A stretch of DNA of 64,000 bases from Albula goreensis (GCA_022829145.1 CM040755.1:10550563-10614562); one strand, 5' to 3'; positions 12,609 to 23,839 are shown, counted from the first letter of the stretch. The notes: a model not told the origin generated them from the letters alone. Numbers and translations are program-made.

Positions 12609-13180
12609 TGGTTGTATTTTGTTGGAGTGGGAGTGGGAGGGGAGCGACCGTGGAATTTTCGTTCGCTAGCTTGGAGAGAAGGGGGGTTGGGGGAAACAAC
12701 TCATTTTAAAGAATGTCGTGCATCCCTGGATTGTTGCCGATTTTCCACACCCCGTTTAACACCTCGGTGCAATGGATTGAAGCATCTTAATTGAACGCAG
12801 GGGATGAGCTGGGAAGAAGAATCAGTGTCCACAGATTGTGTCCCACTATTTGCCAGTTTTTCTGTGTAGTGCCAAAACTGATGCATAGGCCAATGTGTAA
12901 TTACTGTAATTTATTTTTAATCAGTTGCTGTTTTGAGGGTTGGTTTGAAGGGGGCCCCCAAACTGGTTTGAGTTTTGCTGACTAGACTGTCCTCGTTAAA
13001 ACGTGCCCCACGGAGCTTCTCTCTCTTCTCTCCCTGTCTTGAGCCCTTTTTTTTTTTTCCTCTCTCAACATACAGTCATAACGTACAATATGCAAAATCT
13101 AGATTCATGTCTGAAGTGAAGGTAGAGATGAAAGATGTTGCTGTTTTTGGCTGGTGCATCAGTGGTCTCTACGTTCACAG

Positions 13181-13282
13181 GGACTCCCGCTCTGATGGAG
13201 ACGGCCCTGCCGAACACGCTGCTGAGCCAATATTCACCGTCAACAACAGCACCAGCACTGCCCGAGGGGCCGAGCGGCAAGG
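13181..13282 (+). CDS. ambra1: AMBRA1 exon: variable linker, LIR-equivalent segment
   Basis: The exon joins the previous one exactly (GT+G gives Val) and leaves two bases of the next codon. The acceptor is TTCACAG at 13174-13180 and the donor GTGAGA at 13283. The 102-nt exon reads VDSRSDGDGPAEHAAEP, then IFTVNNSTSTARGAERQ. The core IFTVNNS aligns with human VFTVHSN, and ERQG with ERPG, which anchors the homology. In human this segment carries, as I recall, the LC3-interacting motif WDQL just before VFTV. Here the same place is acidic and alanine-rich with no aromatic residue. A stronger, in-frame upstream acceptor (CATACAG at 13069-13075, behind a T/C tract) would extend the exon by 105 nt without a stop, so the true start may differ. 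Confidence 0.82.
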
Positions 13283-14420
13283 GTGAGATGCACTTCACTG
13301 CACAGTACACTGTGACAGCACCAAGTGTCTGTCCTGCAGCGTGCAGTCGCACTCTCACAACACAGTCTCACCTTTACAGCACAGAGCCTCACTACTTAAC
13401 AACTCACTGTTAATGTGCTGTCTCACTCTTACAGAACAGTGTCACTCCTGCAGCAGGAAGTCTCACTCTTACAGCACTGTAAACCTTAATTGTCCCTGTT
13501 CGGCATGTTTTCCACCAATTCTCAGAGGATTCAATTAATTAGAGCTGTGTAATTTAGGTGCTTTAGTTAAGGGACAGTTTTAATCAAAAACACCTGAACA
13601 GTGTTCGATATCTCAATCACTGACGCAAGCTTAATTTAACCCACTGCCCCACTCAGTGACCAACCCCCCATCGTCTGCAATTAACGCTTTGGCTCTGTCG
13701 TCAAAATGTCCTGTTTTTTAATGATACACAAGAGAAACTAGATTGAGTGTGTCTTGGACATGATTGGGCCATAGGTAGAACCCATCAATCTACATTGTGC
13801 AGGGACAGCACTGTGGACTGTGCACTAAGAATAGCAGTGTCTGAATCTCTGAGGTTGAGTATACTGCAGCCATGAATGCCACATGTACAAGGACCACTCA
13901 TCTTTAATATTGGTAGGGTCAGGAAGGTGTTTGTGCACTTTCCTTTTTTTTCCTTTGGGTGTCCAGAACAATTGACACTAAATGAAACTGCATGTAATAA
14001 AAACAATGTGCAGTTTTTGATTATTCAATTGTTTCGAAAAAACAGAAAATGCAAACCTGCTAACATTGAAAATGGAGCTTTGGTAACGAGAATCAGTTTA
14101 TTATATTATGAAGTTACAGTGGCTCTGCTGACTTTATTGTCGCCTCTCTGTTTAACAGATTTCCAAAATCACACTCAAAACTAAGGTATCCAAGCCAAGA
14201 CTTTTCAGTGTGGATGTTTAAGCCTTGGGCAATTAGCAATGTAAAGTTATATTTTTAAAAAAAAGTCAAATTACAGGTTGCACAGCTGTGTATTATGGCC
14301 ATTTTAATATCTTTTGGTAATATAACTGAAAGAATCAAGTGATTGTGATATAAAGCATTTAATTACATTAAACCTGCCCTTGTGATTTACCATCTGTTTG
14401 CTCTTTCTGCTGTACACAAG
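13283..14420 (+). other. ambra1: AMBRA1 intron (1.1 kb)
   Basis: Runs from GTGAGA at 13283 to the acceptor ACACAAG at 14414-14420. The first 200 bp are a degenerate tandem repeat (listed separately). The remainder is AT-rich with no sense-strand exon-like segment. Confidence 0.9.
13325..13478. repeat. Degenerate ~20-bp minisatellite
   Basis: Imperfect units of about 19-21 bp based on GTCTCACTCTTACAGCACA repeat across this interval. Clear copies begin near 13362, 13420 and 13460, with decayed copies between them. Each good unit contains a short pyrimidine stretch followed by ACAG, so it resembles a weak 3' splice site. It starts about 40 bp after the donor of the 13181-13282 exon. Boundaries are approximate. 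Confidence 0.6.
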
Positions 14421-14611
14421 GACAAACAGGGCGAACTGGAGGTCCGACAGGGATATGGGCCTGATGAATGCAATTGGTCTGCAGCCCCGTCACCCTGCTC
14501 CCTCAGTGACTTCACAGGGCACGCAGACGCCCATCCTGCAGCTGCAGAATGCTGAGACGCAGACGGACAGGGAGCTGCAGGAGCCCAGCACCTCCCAGGC
14601 CGCCGCCCACG
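14421..14611 (+). CDS. ambra1: AMBRA1 exon: dynein light chain-binding TQT motifs
   Basis: The exon enters in phase 2 (GG+G gives Gly) and leaves one base (phase 1). Its acceptor is ACACAAG ending at 14420 and its donor GTAGGA at 14612. The 191-nt exon encodes [20 protein letters not shown], then [20 protein letters not shown], then [19 protein letters not shown]. This matches the human block with [18 protein letters not shown]. The two Thr-Gln-Thr motifs (codons at 14521-14529 and 14557-14565) are the sites through which AMBRA1 docks to dynein light chain DYNLL1. In known biology ULK1 phosphorylation releases AMBRA1-Beclin-1 complexes from dynein when autophagy starts. Both motifs are intact with their 12-residue spacing, so this control point is probably kept. 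Confidence 0.96.
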
Positions 14612-15886
14612 GTAGGAATTTCCTCAGCGGCTCCATGGAGCACACTCTCAGCAGCTGTTTCTCAAAAATGCACATATCAAAGACAAGGCTAACTTTCACT
14701 GTGAACAGTAATGTCCTGTAATTCTTTATTACAATAGGATTTCTTGGAATTTGCTCAGTGCACTGTGAAAAGAGCAGATTTAGTTGAGGGGTTAAAGCAT
14801 TAGTCCACAAAATTCATACAAGTGACTCTCGGTACCACAAGTACTTTTTCCAAAATACTTATGTTACAGGGGCTTTATTTTTTTCATAGAAGGCATGGGG
14901 TGTTTATGTGACTATCAATAGTCATGTATTTTCAATGTATATGCTGGACTTATTTTATTTGCTATGTATTTCTGAAGAAGACAAAACTTATTTTATGACG
15001 TTTACACTTTACAAATGCATGTTATACAGTTTCATGGAAAAGGCATTTGGTATTCTCATTGCAATCATATATTTTTTTTTTTTTTTCAAAAACTTCACGC
15101 TACACATCAGTGACACATCTCATATTATCATAGATGAAGCTGCACTCGTTTTAATTGTAAGCTCTCATTACATATTACTATCGCACTTTATCTTCAAAGA
15201 GTTCTGGCTAATGCACAAAGTTCAGAAATGTTTATACTTCAGAACCCTGATATCTGCATATTTCTGCATCTCAGACATTTTGCACTGACATATTCAGTAT
15301 GTTCTTAAAGGCACAGTCCCAGGCTTTGCTACTAGAGCACATCATATCAGAGGTCCCTGAAACTTTGTGTATCGTGATCTGATAAAAAAAAAAAAGACAT
15401 GCACCACTGATCTCGGATCTTGTTTAAAAAAAAAAATTTAATTAAATTAAAAAGTATGATTGCTTACTTTACAAGGGAAAAGTTTTTAGGGGTTGAGTTG
15501 TTACGGGTCTGGCTCAGTTAGAAGAGAAAGTCACTGTCTGATTTTTTTTGCTCATATAATAATCAACCAAATTATTTAAGTTTAAGTTACATAAGTTTCA
15601 AAATTATCTTAAAGCATGCGAAGTTCCTATCAGATCTGGTGCATGATGGAAGACATTTAATGTTTACAGACCTTAATTCCAACAGCAGGTGCAGCATCCA
15701 ACAACTGATTTAAAATGCGCCATGACCGTGATGACACTCATAAAGTTATTTTTGGCAACACGCCAGCAGTGCAACAGGAAAAATGCGGATTCATACTTCG
15801 TATGACTGACCCTATGTTCTCACTACTGATACATTATTACATAAGGGCAATCAATATACCTGACTGTCAAATAATTATCATCAATA

Positions 15887-15975
15887 TATTTAGCTAGCTT
15901 GCTAAAATAGGCCCACATGACGATAACGGACCATAACAAGCAAGTTAGTTAGCACTAGTTAGCTAGATAGAATAG
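15887..15975. repeat. Imperfect inverted-repeat cluster (GCTAG/TTAGC)
   Basis: TTAGCTAGCTTGCT near 15890 faces AGCAAGTTAGTTAGC near 15938, an imperfect inverted match with two differences over 12 bp. Further TTAGCTAG units follow directly. Short TAGC-rich arms of this kind are common at ends of degenerate fish DNA transposons, but I cannot define an element here. Confidence 0.35.
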
Positions 15976-17476
15976 CCTATATTTCATAGGTCATAACTAG
16001 TCAAATAATAAAATACATAATTATCAGTGCATCGTCTTTTCCGTCAGTGTTATGGTATGACTGACATCGTCCAACTCGGGCAAACTCACGTTTGACCCTC
16101 CCATTGAATGTTGCAAGAATCGGGCAATGGCTTGATTTAAGACTTATGACATATGACTTTCAAAACAGGGCCCTTTTCCACAAGAAACTTGTTTACTTTA
16201 GAATGCTAGTGCATAGGTAACCCTTATACTTCAAGGTTGATTTGTATTTATGTTTTAACTGGCAACTGTCAAAAACTCCAGATTATACTTTAAAGACATT
16301 ATCAAGGCCTGTGTGTATTTGAAAGGTTATTCAACATCTTGGTTGGTACATTTATTAATATTGCTGTGGAGTGAAGTGAAGGTGATGTTGAATAGTATGT
16401 CCAGCCATTTGCATTTCCTGGGTTTGGTAACCCTCCAGAGGCCCTGAAATGAATCCACAGCTACAGTTCATACCAGCAGTACATGTATGAGAGGTTTTTC
16501 CATTGATACCTAACTATGTACTCTTCAGGAGAACCTACAAGTTACCTTCTAAGTACCCCTATTGGAGGTGCTTTTCTGATCTGCTGTTTGCCTTCATGTG
16601 TTAATTACCATGACTTCAAGCAACACCAGCAGGGTGGTGGTTTTCCAATCCCTGGGCTCATTGCTTCTTATTGGAACAAATGAAACGTGTAAATCAGACA
16701 TCACTCTGCTGATCCATGTAGTCATTACCCTGATAGCCTCATGTACAGTAAGACAGCCCTCTGCTTGAAATATTCCTTTCATTAAACCGTTATTGTGCTA
16801 TTCTGTTCCGTAGTGGTCCTGATGGGATTTCATGTTTTTTTGTTTTTTTTTTATAAATTACCCTTATGGTGCAATTTCATCCTTGTCTTTTTCTTTGAGC
16901 TGGTTCTTCTCATGTCCTTGTTCAGAAGACAAGCACTTTCAGGTGTTGGTTTTACTTTCGTCTGGTGACTGCAGGCGTTGGAATGTCATGTCACACAACT
17001 GGATATAATTAAATTATATTCATTTGAACAGCTGTCTTGTCCATTCTGATTTAAGAAGGAAGTTTTTCATTTTGAAATCAAACCTACACTCCTTTAAAAA
17101 CATAATAGAATGTAAAGACAAACTATAAATAATAAACATGACATTTTTAAGATAGTGCTTTAGACTTCTTAATGTTCACATTCATGTTTGAATTGAAAAA
17201 TGAAACTGGAGGGGAGATAAACAATGTTTCCTTGGCTGTGGAATCTTAAAGTGCCAACCTGACAGAAGTAGCTTGAACAAGCTTTTGAGTAAGTGAGCAA
17301 AGTCAGATTTACTAAGTACAAATTTCCTTCTGACTGCATGGAGGTGAATATCTACAAGTGATATTCATTGATGTCCATATATTCTGTTGGGTTGCTGCAC
17401 TTTTTTGACACATACTGTGGAATGTTTTTGGTATGTACACAGTTTAATACATTTGCATTGCATTTTTTATGCCAGA

Positions 17477-17500
17477 TTTTTTTTTTTTTTTTTTTTTTTT
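17477..17500. repeat. Poly-T tract (24 nt)
   Basis: An uninterrupted run of T in the 14612-23437 AMBRA1 intron. There is no adjacent retroposon body that I can recognise. Confidence 0.95.
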
Positions 17501-18194
17501 ACCAAGATGTATGTCTGATGTTCTCTCTCCTCCTAAATGCTAAATGGCTGAATGGGCTTGTAGGCCTATCAGAGCAGACAGCATTAGATCTCCTAAGGCA
17601 CATGTGGCCTTTGATGGCATCAGGGGAGCGTACAGGCAGTGCTGGTAGACTGTAGGTGGCTGACTTACCAAAGGGCATTGAGATGGGGGCAAATCCACCA
17701 TTTTAAACCCATTGACACTATGCCAAAGTTAACTGTTACCCTCTGTGTCTGCTGACTACAGTTTGTACTGGCTGGGACAGGGTCCTAATGGCAGACTATG
17801 GTGTCCATTCCACTCTGAAACTGCATGGTGTTTTAACTGGGTGAGCCACTCAGCGGCCTCCATCCATTGTGACTGTTACGCTGCAAGTGTAGCAGCTTAA
17901 AGTACTGCTGTCATTCCAGATTTGGATATCCAGTCACAAATTGGCCCGGCACCTTCTTCAAAATCATCGGATCAACATTATTTGCTTCAATAATTCCACT
18001 GCTGTTTTGAAAATCAGTGAGGACTGCACTCTCTCTGTCTCTGTGTGCTCAGGGAATTGTTATTTCCATGCACGGTTGAGATCAGATACACCTTGTGGCC
18101 ACTGTCAGATAGTAATACATAGTGATATACTACACAGTCTAAATAATTAGACAGGTCTTAGCAGTAAAGCGACCTCATTACTACTGATTGTTCA

Positions 18195-18515
18195 GACAGT
18201 AGCTCCTATAAGCTTCTCTGAAGGGGCTTCCGGCATCTGGAACACTGCTGGAGACTAATAACGAGCATTTGGGGACACTCTCTGAAGGAGGGGGGGTGAG
18301 ATTAAGTCTAATGGGCAGAAAAGCCTCTGCAGTCTCTGATCCCTCTCGGGAGCCCGTGCCACAAAAATCCTGATCCCAGTCGTGTATGAACGCGTGCTTT
18401 CCAAACAGGCTTATGTGGACGAGGCTGCAATCAATAGAGGACTTCTGGGGGTTTCTCTGAAAAGGAACAGGTTGGCTTCTGTCAAAACGACCCCTTGAAT
18501 CGAAAGGGAACAAAA
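18195..18515. promoter_or_regulatory. Possible conserved intronic element
   Basis: This CpG-containing, non-repetitive block stands out from the AT-rich intron. The minus strand stays open for 110 codons across it but shows neither family resemblance nor splice sites that I trust. A conserved non-coding element is the more likely reading. This rests on composition only. Confidence 0.2.
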
Positions 18516-19365
18516 GCCTGGTTTGAATGTTTTCTTTTTTCTTTAGGCTCCGCTGTCCTTTATTTAACCCTCAAAGTCATTGATTATCCATCAGTAAAAG
18601 ATTGTCTCAGAACTCCCCTGTTAGTTACAGATTATGTCTTTGTAGGAGTTGTTTGAGCACATTCACATTTAGCTCAGAGGGTGAAGCTTCCTATACAGAG
18701 TCTAATCAAGGCCTGACCATTCTCCCCTGGTTAATTGTTTTGGCATTATGTGTTGTCCTGATCGAAATGTTCAAAAGCAGAAATTCTAGGAACGAACGTT
18801 TGAGTATGCACCATGTATCGACTTGGAGCATATTTTTGGACAGCACTCTTCTTGTAATTTGCCAACTCTGACCATCTTGTCTACAAGTTTATGTTTGAAG
18901 TTGTTCACTTTTCATCATCCAGACAGTAATATTTTTTCAGCCTCAGCCTGTTGTTTGCTGTCATACAGTGTTTATCAGATCAATAAAGGGGTGTGGTGTC
19001 ACCATTTTGTGACCAGATTCAATATTATAACTCACCAAAGGGCATTCATCACCAACATGCAGCCTATATCAGTCTTCACTCAGTGCTGCTACCTCTATAT
19101 TTTTGTCAGCAAACACACACATCTGATGGTTGATTGGAAAGTAGAGTTAACCTAACAAAAAAGACAAACTGTAATTTCAGTGAATGTAACACAAAAATCA
19201 TGGAAGTACAAAAATACATATTTTGAGTAACGGCGAGGAAATGTTTAATTTGCTGGGACAAAAACCCCAAGGTTGGAAGGAGTGTGTGAATCTAACACAC
19301 ACATGTTAGTGGTTAATATCCACACAGTGTACAGTAAAATTCAGCACAGTTGTAAAACAGCCCAA

Positions 19366-19790
19366 TGTTGTTGGACCGGACACTGCTGCCGGAGAGAGTG
19401 CCGCATAACACAAGGTGACACGACGCCACACAGGCGCATCCTGCCGGAGGCGCGCTGTCAAGCGGCCCCACTTGGGTCCCCTAAATCAGATAGCCTAATT
19501 TGCAGGGGTGTAATATCTCTGCAAATTTATGCCTCTCAATGCATGTTAAAGCCATTCCCACCACTGCTGAATTATTAGCCTAATGACTTCCTGCCTTCAT
19601 AAGGCCGTGGAAAGGACAGCCTTTCGCTCTAATAAGCAAAAAGGGGGCCCCGTTTGTCAGGAACTTTTCACCTGGTGTCAGCAAGCAGTGTACTATATTT
19701 ATGCGATTTGCATGAAAGGGGACAGAGGCCAAAGCAATAATGCTTCGGCCTTTTTTTTTCACCAATATAAAGGTATAAAGGTGATTTAAC
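19366..19790. promoter_or_regulatory. Possible conserved enhancer-like block with octamer site
   Basis: Unique sequence with several CpGs in its first third. It then has closely packed AT cores (CTAATTTGC, TTATTAGCCTAATG, GCTCTAATAAGC), a TATTTATG motif and an octamer-like GATTTGCATGAAA at about 19704-19716. Such packing of homeodomain and POU-type sites is usual for vertebrate developmental enhancers. Function and conservation are inferred, not shown. Confidence 0.3.
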
Positions 19791-20494
19791 AGCCTCCTAC
19801 TGCTTGATGGATCTCTACAGAAGGTATGGTTCACTAGTTTTTACAGAGGAGCTGTCTTAAAGGACGAAACAAGGATTTTATTTTGTGCAGAAATGCATTC
19901 TCCTCCATGAAACCTGTTTGAACATCAGCACAGCTCGAGCATGTGTTCAGGGTCAAATGGTGGCGCATCATTAGTCAGGGAAAACAAGTATACTATTGTT
20001 CAGGAACTTTATACCCCCCACCCCGGTGACTGATGCGACTCTTGGCAACGTTTAATGAATTCATGAATATTCAATAACAGGAGCAACTACATGCAAAATG
20101 TGTTTTTTTTTCCCCACTGCTTTCACTTGCTGTGTGTGTTTGTCTTTTTCGCCTCTGTTGGGGTTCAGATTAGACTGGTATAACCTTTCCAGAGGGGGAT
20201 GGTAGTCTTTGGTTGGCAGTTTTGTTTTGGACATGGAGTGCTACTGTTCTGTCAGGTTCAATTAGCAAGTCAAGAAAGTTGCCGAATGTCTCATAATTTT
20301 TAAAAGGCAGGATTTCTTTTGACCTTTCTTGCAGTGCTCGACGTGTGATATTTACTTCGGATAAGCGTTTTTCTGAGGATTTTACTTAGGGGTTTGCTGG
20401 CAATGAATCATTTTGCATCAGTGTAATGAAGTGATATGTTATGAGAACCTGTGTTATCGTGAACATCTGCACAGCTAGGCAGTGTTTTTTGGCA

Positions 20495-20905
20495 TGATAT
20501 GAAGTGTTGTGAAATTCGCGCTGCAGTTATGCAGCTGTTGTTGCTTGATGCACAGTGTGTTGGGGAGGGAGGGGGGAAAATTGGTATGACAATTAGGGAG
20601 CAACAATCTGCTACACTGTGGCCTTTTCTCCCTCACCGTGGTAATGAACACTGTCTCTCGGTTTTCCCATCAAAAGCTAAGAGAACAATGAGAATATAAA
20701 TGCCATTGATAATTACCTCCGTGAAAGGTGAATGCAGAAAGGGGAGCACATCCTTGGGAGCGTGATGCTCTGGGGAGGCGCAAGTTTGGAAATCGTTTCG
20801 TACCGCTAACCCCAGACAATTAATTAGGTCAAGTCTGGAGATCTGACATACCCCCTTTCAGCGTTTGGGAAAAGGAATGGTTGATAAGCCTTGATGGTGC
20901 AGGAA
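20495..20905. promoter_or_regulatory. Possible conserved intronic element
   Basis: A unique block with GACAATTAGGG, TGATAATTACCTCC and ACAATTAATTAGGTC homeodomain-type cores, plus GC-richer spacers (GGGGAGGCGCAAG, TACCGCTAACCCC). It sits between repeat-like AT tracts. The inference rests on motif density only. Confidence 0.22.
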
Positions 20906-23284
20906 TTCACAGTTAGCAAGGCTGTCAGACTGATTGGTCTAAGACAGTAGGGGGTTATGTTTGCCTTCTCTTTATTTACATAGAGAAAACTACCTTAAAG
21001 CTTAAAAGCAAACTGAAAAGTTTTAAAACTGCACTTCCACCATCTGCTGAGTAATGGCCCTTGAGGGAAATGGAGAGGTTTTTTTTATGTTTATTTTCGG
21101 TCGAGCCGTCATATGCAGGCCCATTCTCTATACACAAAGCCCGGTCATGGTCAGGTGTCCACAAGTGATTATGAATGAAACCATCCACAACCAATACATA
21201 AACAGTCTGGAGGTGTCCAAAAGGAGGTCTGTGTGTCAGTTAAGGACTTGAGTTATTGTGCAGTTACGGTGGTATTTTCACCTGGCGGCCATTCAGTTCA
21301 GCCTCTGAGGTCGCTCAAGCAAAGTTTTCATGAGGCCACTGTTGTCTTACCAAACCCCCCCCCCCATTATCTGGTTTTTGAATCAAAGTGGTACGGCTTA
21401 CTCACTATGGAAATGTGTGGGAAATATTCACAAAGTCCACCAACATTTAAGTTCAAGAACGACTTTGCCACATCTAGTGACCTTGCATGTTTTTATTGAA
21501 AGAAAGGAAAAAAAAATTTGGCTTGAGTTTCACCACGAGTCGCCGCACATCAGTGTATTTCAAAGGACACGGGGGTGTGTTGGCAGACCTCTCAGACATC
21601 TCAGAAACATTGTTCTTAACCTCCTCTTGTAAATGGAGGCAGGTCAGGCAGCGGGGGGAATATCAGGGAAGAGTGATTGCTCAAATCCCCCTGTGACCTG
21701 TGACTGACACCTCATCCAATTAATCCCACCGGTTTCTCGAGTACTAAGCTTTTTAACCTCCTAGCACAAATTACTGAATTGTATGAGTTTCATAGTGTTG
21801 TTTCGCAATTCTTTGGGAATAAAAAAAAAGGCTTGTGTGTGGGTGTAGGTAAGGACTGAAGAACAACTCAGAGCAGAATTACTGTCTGTACACATTCTGT
21901 TCATCACGTCTGAATTTCTTCAGACCATCGATTAAAATGCATTAGAATGTACATACATTGTAGCTCTAGTGTAATGTATACAAAGATTGAAAATATTAAC
22001 AACCAATGCAAATGGACGACACTTAGTGAAGGACATTACACACAAAACTGTATATTGAAGTTTGATTGGTGTAAATCACACTGTGTGCTCGCAGACAAGC
22101 CTACCTTGATGCATAAAGGGATATGTGCCATGGGATTGGTGAAGTTGGATAGGGTGCTATACAAGCCCAGGCACTTTGCGTGGCTTTGCATGGCCATTTC
22201 ATGCCTTTCTTTCTCTCTCTCTGTTTCACACGCCTCCCTGCCATCCCAGCAATTTCTGCTATGTGCAGCGTGTGAAAGCTGTGCTCGTAATGAGTCTCCC
22301 CAGCCAGCCGCCATGTTCTCACTCATGCCTCTTTAATGCTACAGCAGTGATGCTTTTCTCCTCACCTTGATCAAAGATCTCTGTGGGAAATGAATATGCA
22401 CATGCACACACATACTCACATGTATATACCAGAACAGGAAAGATATAGAACTTTTACATTTAAATTCTGTGGGTGAACTCAAGTGTAACACAAAACACAA
22501 AGAGCTATCACGAACATGTTCATTAATGATCACCACTAGGATTTGATAGCACTGAACCGAGAGCACGTGCGATGCATGAACACACTCGCACACAAACATG
22601 CGCATACACACGCGCATTCACACACATGCAGTTCTTGGAAGATATCCGTCTGGATTTGAGCTCTTCTGACTCCTTGATTAATTCGCAGTCTCATTAAAAG
22701 TTTGATTTGTTGTACTCCAGGGAACTCAGAGTAAATGAAAATGTTCACCGGTTGCTGAAAATGAACACTATTGAAGGGCCTTGGATGGAACCCATGAGCA
22801 AACTTAAAAATAAATGTTTATTGGGGTAGTCCTCTGATCTCAGCATGCTTTTGTCTATAGATTTGCTGCTGTTTATGAAATTGCTGGTTTAATGCAAGTT
22901 AAGATCCCTTGAGCACATCTTAAGCTTTTGTACACAGGGAAAGTCACCAGTCTTGCATATCCCCATGTTATCTGTGTGACAGGCATTCCTCCAGCTGTCA
23001 TTATTGCAGAGGGAGTAAGCAGTTATTTTTCAGGCTTAATATTTTGGCTAGTTTATCTTCAACTACTTGAAAGTAATTTGAAGTATCTTTCATGTGCACA
23101 AATGTGTCGTGGGCCAGGGTAACATCCTCAAGTGCAAAGTGGTGAAACACTCCGGCAGTTATCCAGAAGTTTCAGTCATCTGGGTCTTACTAGAAGGATG
23201 TTAGTGGTTTGGGGAAACTGGTAACACCTGGATTGACGTAAACCCTCTGTACATAAAGAGTATTGTTTGCATTTCTGTTTTCAG

Positions 23285-23437
23285 AACCTGAATGCACACT
23301 GAGCTTGTTGACATCTCCCTCATACAGTTACACTTCTATCTTAATGTATTCTCCAACTGTCAGATTCTTGAGTAGCTTTGAACAGATGAATGGTCTTCCC
23401 ACGCACTCACGCAAATCCTCTTCTCACTCCCTGCCAG
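23285..23437 (+). other. ambra1: Possible in-frame 5' extension of the AMBRA1 cassette exon
   Basis: Behind the strong acceptor TTTCTGTTTTCAG (ending 23284), 153 nt stay open and run in phase into the 23438 exon, encoding EPECTLSLLTSPSYSYTSIL and beyond. The amino-acid content is less AMBRA1-like and codon use is less G/C-ending than in 23438-23581. It is either an alternative exon form or intron that happens to stay open. Confidence 0.35.
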
Positions 23438-23581
23438 TCCGGGGACACCTGGTGGACCCCTCTCCTAGTGGCAGCAGCAGTGGAGCAGAGCGGAGCCCTG
23501 ACATGCCCAGCAATGCCCAACCAGCGGACGCAGGGACTGCCGAAACCTCCGCAGAGGCCAGCACCAGCACCTCCAGCCCAG
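23438..23581 (+). CDS. ambra1: AMBRA1 cassette exon: Ser/Ala-rich disordered insert
   Basis: This 144-nt exon is symmetrical (phase 1 in, phase 1 out), so skipping it keeps the frame and removes exactly 48 codons. The acceptor CTGCCAG (23431-23437) follows a pyrimidine-rich stretch and the donor is GTAGCT at 23582. It encodes VRGHLVDPSPSGSSSGAERS and later AGTAETSAEASTSTSSP, a low-complexity disordered segment in keeping with AMBRA1's middle and C-terminus. The human protein passes almost directly from the TQT block to the EYGxSxEDALSRI block, so this looks like an extra or alternative exon. A second acceptor (GTTTTCAG ending at 23284) lies upstream in the same open frame and would add 51 codons. 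Reading through the donor would meet a stop at about 23626. Confidence 0.78.
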
Positions 23582-23839
23582 GTAGCTCTCCCCAAACCCA
23601 GCACTTCTTCTCCCTTGATTCCTCATAGACCACTTCAGCTGGGAGGAAGTACACCCTGCAGGTTCATGCATTCATACACCTGAATCACAAATGCTGAGAG
23701 CATTTAGCTCTCAGCAAAAGATATGTCTTATAAACATATGAAAGACCTAGCTTTTGCTGAAGTGTTACACAGTAGTCCTCATTTCAGTAGTCTTGGGTTA
23801 ATTATGTGATCATCCAACTTTCTGCCCACATATTTTGTT

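Larger units (their letters stand above)
4414..13180 (+). other. ambra1: AMBRA1 intron (8.8 kb)
   Basis: Bounded by GTAAGT (4414) and CAG (13178-13180). It contains no convincing sense-strand exon. I looked for a codon run encoding the human YYWDQL segment and found none. It holds an (AT)n tract at about 6720-6737, several T-runs, a C/G-rich block at about 10.0-10.5 kb with minus-strand exon-like segments, and the E-box hairpin at 12572-12608. A stronger alternative acceptor for the next exon ends at 13075. The rest is ordinary AT-rich intronic sequence. Confidence 0.85.
14612..23437 (+). other. ambra1: AMBRA1 intron (8.8 kb)
   Basis: No sense-strand exon is recognised. It contains T/A homopolymers, the longest a run of about 24 T at 17477-17500, and a GCTAG/TTAGTTAGC inverted-repeat cluster around 15887-15975. 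It also holds unique CpG-containing blocks at 18.2-18.5, 19.36-19.79 and 20.5-20.9 kb that are listed as possible regulatory elements. A short TTAAAGGCACAGTC motif at about 15306 resembles ends of fish non-autonomous DNA transposons, but no matching second end is clear. Confidence 0.85.

Noticed and set aside
14908..15288. Hydrophobic 126-codon plus-strand frame
   Set aside because: Phe/Ile/Tyr/Leu-rich translation from T-rich intron; no start context or homology.
22036..22326. Overlapping open frames on both strands near 22.1-22.3 kb
   Set aside because: Several frames are open at once over low-information sequence, which indicates lack of stops rather than a gene.
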